Assembly (NCBI RefSeq): GCF_023159225.1
Contig: NC_063169.1
Span: 54,027,934 to 54,091,933 of the forward strand
Origin: Perognathus longimembris pacificus
Taxonomy: Eukaryota > Chordata > Mammalia > Rodentia > Heteromyidae
Length of the DNA stretch: 64,000 nt
Reading direction: 5' to 3'
This document shows positions 61,005 through 64,000 of this stretch, piece after piece (the first letter of the stretch is position 1; the number at the start of each line of letters is the position of its first letter). A program made the position numbers and the translations under genes. Below the pieces are notes generated by a model. The model was given only the letters and a program-made list of their open reading frames with translations, made no database searches and was not told the origin of the DNA.

Positions 61005-62370
61005 CAGTTTGGGGCCATTAGCAATTGGGCTTCTTTGAACCTGTCACTCATGTAAGTACATTTGTTTCAGCCAGATATACCTAGGGATGTAATTATGGGG
61101 TCATAGGCTAGATGTGGTTTTGGCTTAAGTAATTCATGCCAAACCTGTTTTCTAAGAAGCCTTACCAGTTTGCTCTCTTATCAGCTGTGATTGATAGTTC
61201 TTCCACATTTTTTGTCAATTCTTGCTGTTTTTAGGCTTCATAATTTAAGCTATTTTACAAAGTGTGGAATGGATAGTATTCCCTGTAGATTTCACTTGCA
61301 TTTTTCCTGATAACTGATGACACTGAGAGTTGTTAGTAAGTTTATTAGTATTCATTTTTTGTAATACTCTTTATGATGGATCTTAAATTTCTTGATGAAA
61401 TTAGATGAACTCCAATTAAATTGTCTTTTTACTTTATTTTTAATTTGTTTGAAAGAATTTGTCACATACGATGAGTATTTATTGAGCCTTGATCAGTTAT
61501 GCATGTTGCAAATACTTGTTCCCAGTGTCTTGCCTTTTTATGTTTTAATAGTGTCTTAAAAAAAAAGAATGTGTTAAATGTAATGTAGTCTAATTGGCTT
61601 ATTATTTTTGATGTTATTTTGTGTGTGCTGGTACTAGGTCTTGAACTTAGGACCTCACATTCTCCTTTTTTTTTTCCACTCAAGGCTGGTGCTCTACCAC
61701 TTGAGCCATACCTCTACTTCCAAGTTTTTGCTGGTTAATTGGATATAATTGTCTCCTGGACTTTTCTTCCTGGCTTTGAACCACAATCTTTGGATCTCAG
61801 CCTCTTGAGTAGCTAGGATTACAGGCGTGAGCTACAAGTGTCCAGCTTGTGTGTTTTTTCCTTTTGTTGTTCCTTATGTACTCTTTAAAACAAAATCTCA
61901 CGCTGTTCTAAGATCCTTCTTTTAAACCACTCATGGAAACATTATTCTTTTATATTCACATTTGTAATTATGATCTATTTAAACGCATTTTTATGTTTTA
62001 CTTTACAATATGAGGTCCAGTCAGCCTAACATTATTGATTTAAAGCCACTCTTTCCTCTTTCTCTAAAGTTTTTCTCTCTCATCTTTGTCACTCAGTATC
62101 CTGAGTGAATGGGTCTGTTTCCGGACTATTTTCTGTTTCCTATCTATTTGCTATTGTGTCAGCACTACAGTATTCAATTGCTTTTGTGTTTGTTTGAACA
62201 GCAAGTCCTCCCCCCTTGTTTTTAATAGGTTCTCAGCTATTTTTCATTATTTTCATTTTCATAATAAAAATTTAAATCACTTGACATTTTTCACAAAACA
62301 GTCAACTGGGACTATTTTTTTCTTAAGAAATTTTTTATTGATTTTTAAGGAGTTGCACCAAAACTAGGAT
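61005..62370 (-). mobile_element. Long ancient L1 remnant, split by a SINE
   Basis: The antisense L1M ORF2-end order is kept over more than 1 kb: TTGATTGTCTTTTTAC-like words, TGTTGCAAATACTTGTTCCC with CAGTGTCTTGCC, then past the SINE ATATGAGGTCCAGTCAGC, GAATGGGTCTGTTTCCGGAC, CAGCACTACAGTATTCAATT and GAACAGCAAGTCCTCCCCCC. Heavily diverged and non-coding. Confidence 0.75.
61620..61848 (-). mobile_element. 7SL-like/Geo dimer SINE inside the L1 remnant
   Basis: GGTACTAGGTCTTGAACTTA, CTACCACTTGAGCCATACCT, TTTTTGCTGGTTAATTGGAT and TAGCTAGGATTACAGGCGTG. Confidence 0.88.
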
Positions 62371-62434
62371 TATTTTATTTTTTGAAAACTTGTCTTGGTT
62401 TTTTGTTTGTTTGTTAGTTGTTGTTGTGTCTTGC

Positions 62435-62545
62435 TAGTTCCAGCCTAGAAATCATTGTGTAGCCCAGGCTGGCCTAGAACTCAAGATTCTCTTGCTTCAG
62501 TCCACTGAGTGCTGAGATTATAGGAATGAAACATCTTGTTGGGCA
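62435..62545 (-). mobile_element. B1-like SINE
   Basis: TCATTGTGTAGCCCAGGCTG, GCCTAGAACTCAAGATTCTC and GAGTGCTGAGATTATAGGAA. Confidence 0.8.
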
Positions 62546-63178
62546 GAAAACTTTAAAATGAAGGAATAACACTGATAAAAACAGAGACCAGAGTTAGTTT
62601 TGACAGCCATAACTGCCCTTGTTCCCCAAGCCCATTCTTCCTCTTCTGAAGTGATATGATGAGCCAGAAGATCCTGGACACATGTACAGGGACAGGAACC
62701 ATCAAAAAGTAAATATGGGCTCTATAAAGGAGACACATAGCTTAGCTGCTACGCTTTTATTTTGAGAGAGGAAGGGACATCTTTGCTCTTCAACATAAAC
62801 AGGTAAACAAATTGTATGGAAAGTCAATCAGTTCTCTTAGGCAGAAAAAGGGAAATTACCTAGCTTGGAATGCAAACATTCAGCTTCCAAGGAGACAAGT
62901 TTTATTGCCTTTTCAATGGAAACAGATGGTTTCATCTCTAACACCTTTACAAAGTGAGAGGAAAATGAGTTTATGGAAAAAACAGATATTCCGTAGCATA
63001 CCAATTTGCATGGCTCAGAAAGACAACACAGCAGAGATAAGAACATACATCCCAATGTCTGAACATACTGTCCATTCTCCTGTTAGTAGGCTCTTGTGTT
63101 GCTTCTTCTGAATGGACTGTGAGAGTGCTTTACATAGTATCCATACAAGTCCTTTGAAATAGACTCTGTGCAACTCAG
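62546..63178. other. Upstream flank, nothing recognised
   Basis: A 99-codon open frame on the plus strand (62812-63111) has no recognised motif. Confidence 0.4.
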
Positions 63179-63179
63179 T

Positions 63180-63490
63180 TATAGGTGTGGCAATTTTTTT
63201 TCTTTGTTCATGGCCTATCTTCATCACCACAATGTTCACAAGAACAAACTTTTTAGTTTGGGTAAAGTATAATTTTTCAACTTTTGTTACTTTATGATTG
63301 TGGTTTTGTGTCACATCTAAGAAATCTTTGAGTATCCCAAGGTTAAAAAGTGCTTTCTTTTCCTTTCTCCAGAAATGTTAGCTTTAGATCTATAAAAAAG
63401 GCTGGATTAAATTGTGTGTATGTGTGAAGAAAAAGTAGAAGTCAAGTTTGTCTGTAATTATATTCTCATTTTTGTATCATAGTTAAAAAA
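63180..63490 (-). mobile_element. Ancient L1 fragment, possibly continuing 61005-62370
   Basis: TTTTTAGTTTGGGTAAAGTA, TTGTGTCACATCTAAGAAAT and CTTTGAGTATCCCAAGGTTA are antisense L1M words. Confidence 0.6.
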
Positions 63491-63649
63491 AAGACTTTCA
63501 TTCCTCATTGGAATACATTATCAGCCATTTTTCCTGAAAATCTTTTGAGGATACATGGATAAGAATGGTTCTGGATTTATATTTTTCTCATCAGTCTATT
63601 TGTCTAAATTGGAAGCAGCATGACCACATTATCTAAAAAAATTATCCTT

Positions 63650-63725
63650 GTTTTGTGATGCTAGGAACTGGCCTTAGGGCTTCATTCATGTCAAGCAAGT
63701 ACTCTAACACTGAGCTGCACCAACA
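63650..63725 (-). mobile_element. ID-like SINE monomer
   Basis: GGAACTGGCCTTAGGGCTTC, TCAAGCAAGTACTCTAACAC and TGAGCTGCACCAAC. Confidence 0.65.
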
Positions 63726-63898
63726 AACTATTTTGCTGTTTTTTAGTTCTATACTTTGATAAAGGACAGTTTTCAAATACCTGTATTCTCTTTATCCTTT
63801 CAATAGTACCATGGTAAAATTTCAAGATGAAAGAACTATTAACCACTACCTCTTGCTTAGGGAAGTGACTAGCAGGTTGCTGTACTGACTTTCTTTGG

Positions 63899-64000
63899 TG
63901 GGGGGGGGGGGGAGATAAGTCATGGGTTTTGAAATGAAGGCCTGGGTGCTGTCCCTGGGCTTCTTCACTCAAGGTTAGTGCTCTACCACTTTGAGCCACA
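63899..64000 (-). mobile_element. Geo-type SINE with G-run tail, cut by the window end
   Basis: A run of about 14 G, then AAGGCCTGGGTGCTGTCCCT, CACTCAAGGTTAGTGCTCTA and TTTGAGCCACA at the last base. Confidence 0.85.

Noticed and set aside
1..64000. Search for CRISPR-like arrays, operons, phage or bacterial systems
   Set aside because: The regular repeats present are microsatellites and SINEs; gene structure, splice sites and repeat families are those of a mammalian nuclear genome.

Overview
This is a 64 kb piece of nuclear DNA from a mammal, most likely a rodent. It holds one complete protein-coding gene, IL20RA (interleukin-20 receptor subunit alpha), on the minus strand, inside a dense background of interspersed repeats. 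The lineage clue is a dimeric SINE in several near-identical, freshly flanked copies: a tRNA-Ala/ID-like left half joined to a right half reading GGCCAGAAGTGGCGCTGTGG. This matches my recollection of IDL-Geo, described from kangaroo rats, pocket mice and pocket gophers (Geomyoidea). A geomyoid rodent is therefore my best guess; species cannot be read from the window.

Layout. Positions 1-28.7 kb are 3' flank and possible 3'UTR of IL20RA, with only repeats recognised: L2, MIR and L1 fragments (one L1 with an inverted 5' end), hAT and Tigger DNA transposons, LTR fragments, many SINEs and microsatellites. IL20RA occupies 28,769-58,380 in seven coding exons, given here in gene order: 58272-58380, 43046-43181, 38973-39151, 37363-37538, 36413-36554, 32088-32227, 28769-29539. 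All junctions are GT/AG, the phases join without a break, and the predicted protein has 550 residues. The start codon lies in a GC-rich, CpG-rich block (about 57.84-58.69 kb) that should hold the promoter. From 58.7 to 64 kb is upstream flank, dominated by a long antisense ancient L1 and SINEs.

Function. IL20RA is the ligand-binding, JAK1/STAT3-signalling chain for IL-19, IL-20 and IL-24 (with IL20RB) and for IL-26 (with IL10RB). In mammals I recall it lying between SLC35D3 and IL22RA2/IFNGR1. Neither neighbour is seen here, which fits the limited flanks.

I found no CRISPR array, operon, tRNA/rRNA gene or novel multi-gene system. The most interesting observations are an L1 whose probable target-site duplication spans the exon 5/intron 5 splice donor, homology between the right half of IDL-Geo and the right half of an older 7SL-like dimer SINE, the regular birth of microsatellites at SINE tails, and receptor sequence changes (a lost glycosylation sequon, a Cys-to-Phe change and a longer signal peptide relative to remembered human sequence). 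Repeat boundaries and family names come from reading and memory, not from a database search.
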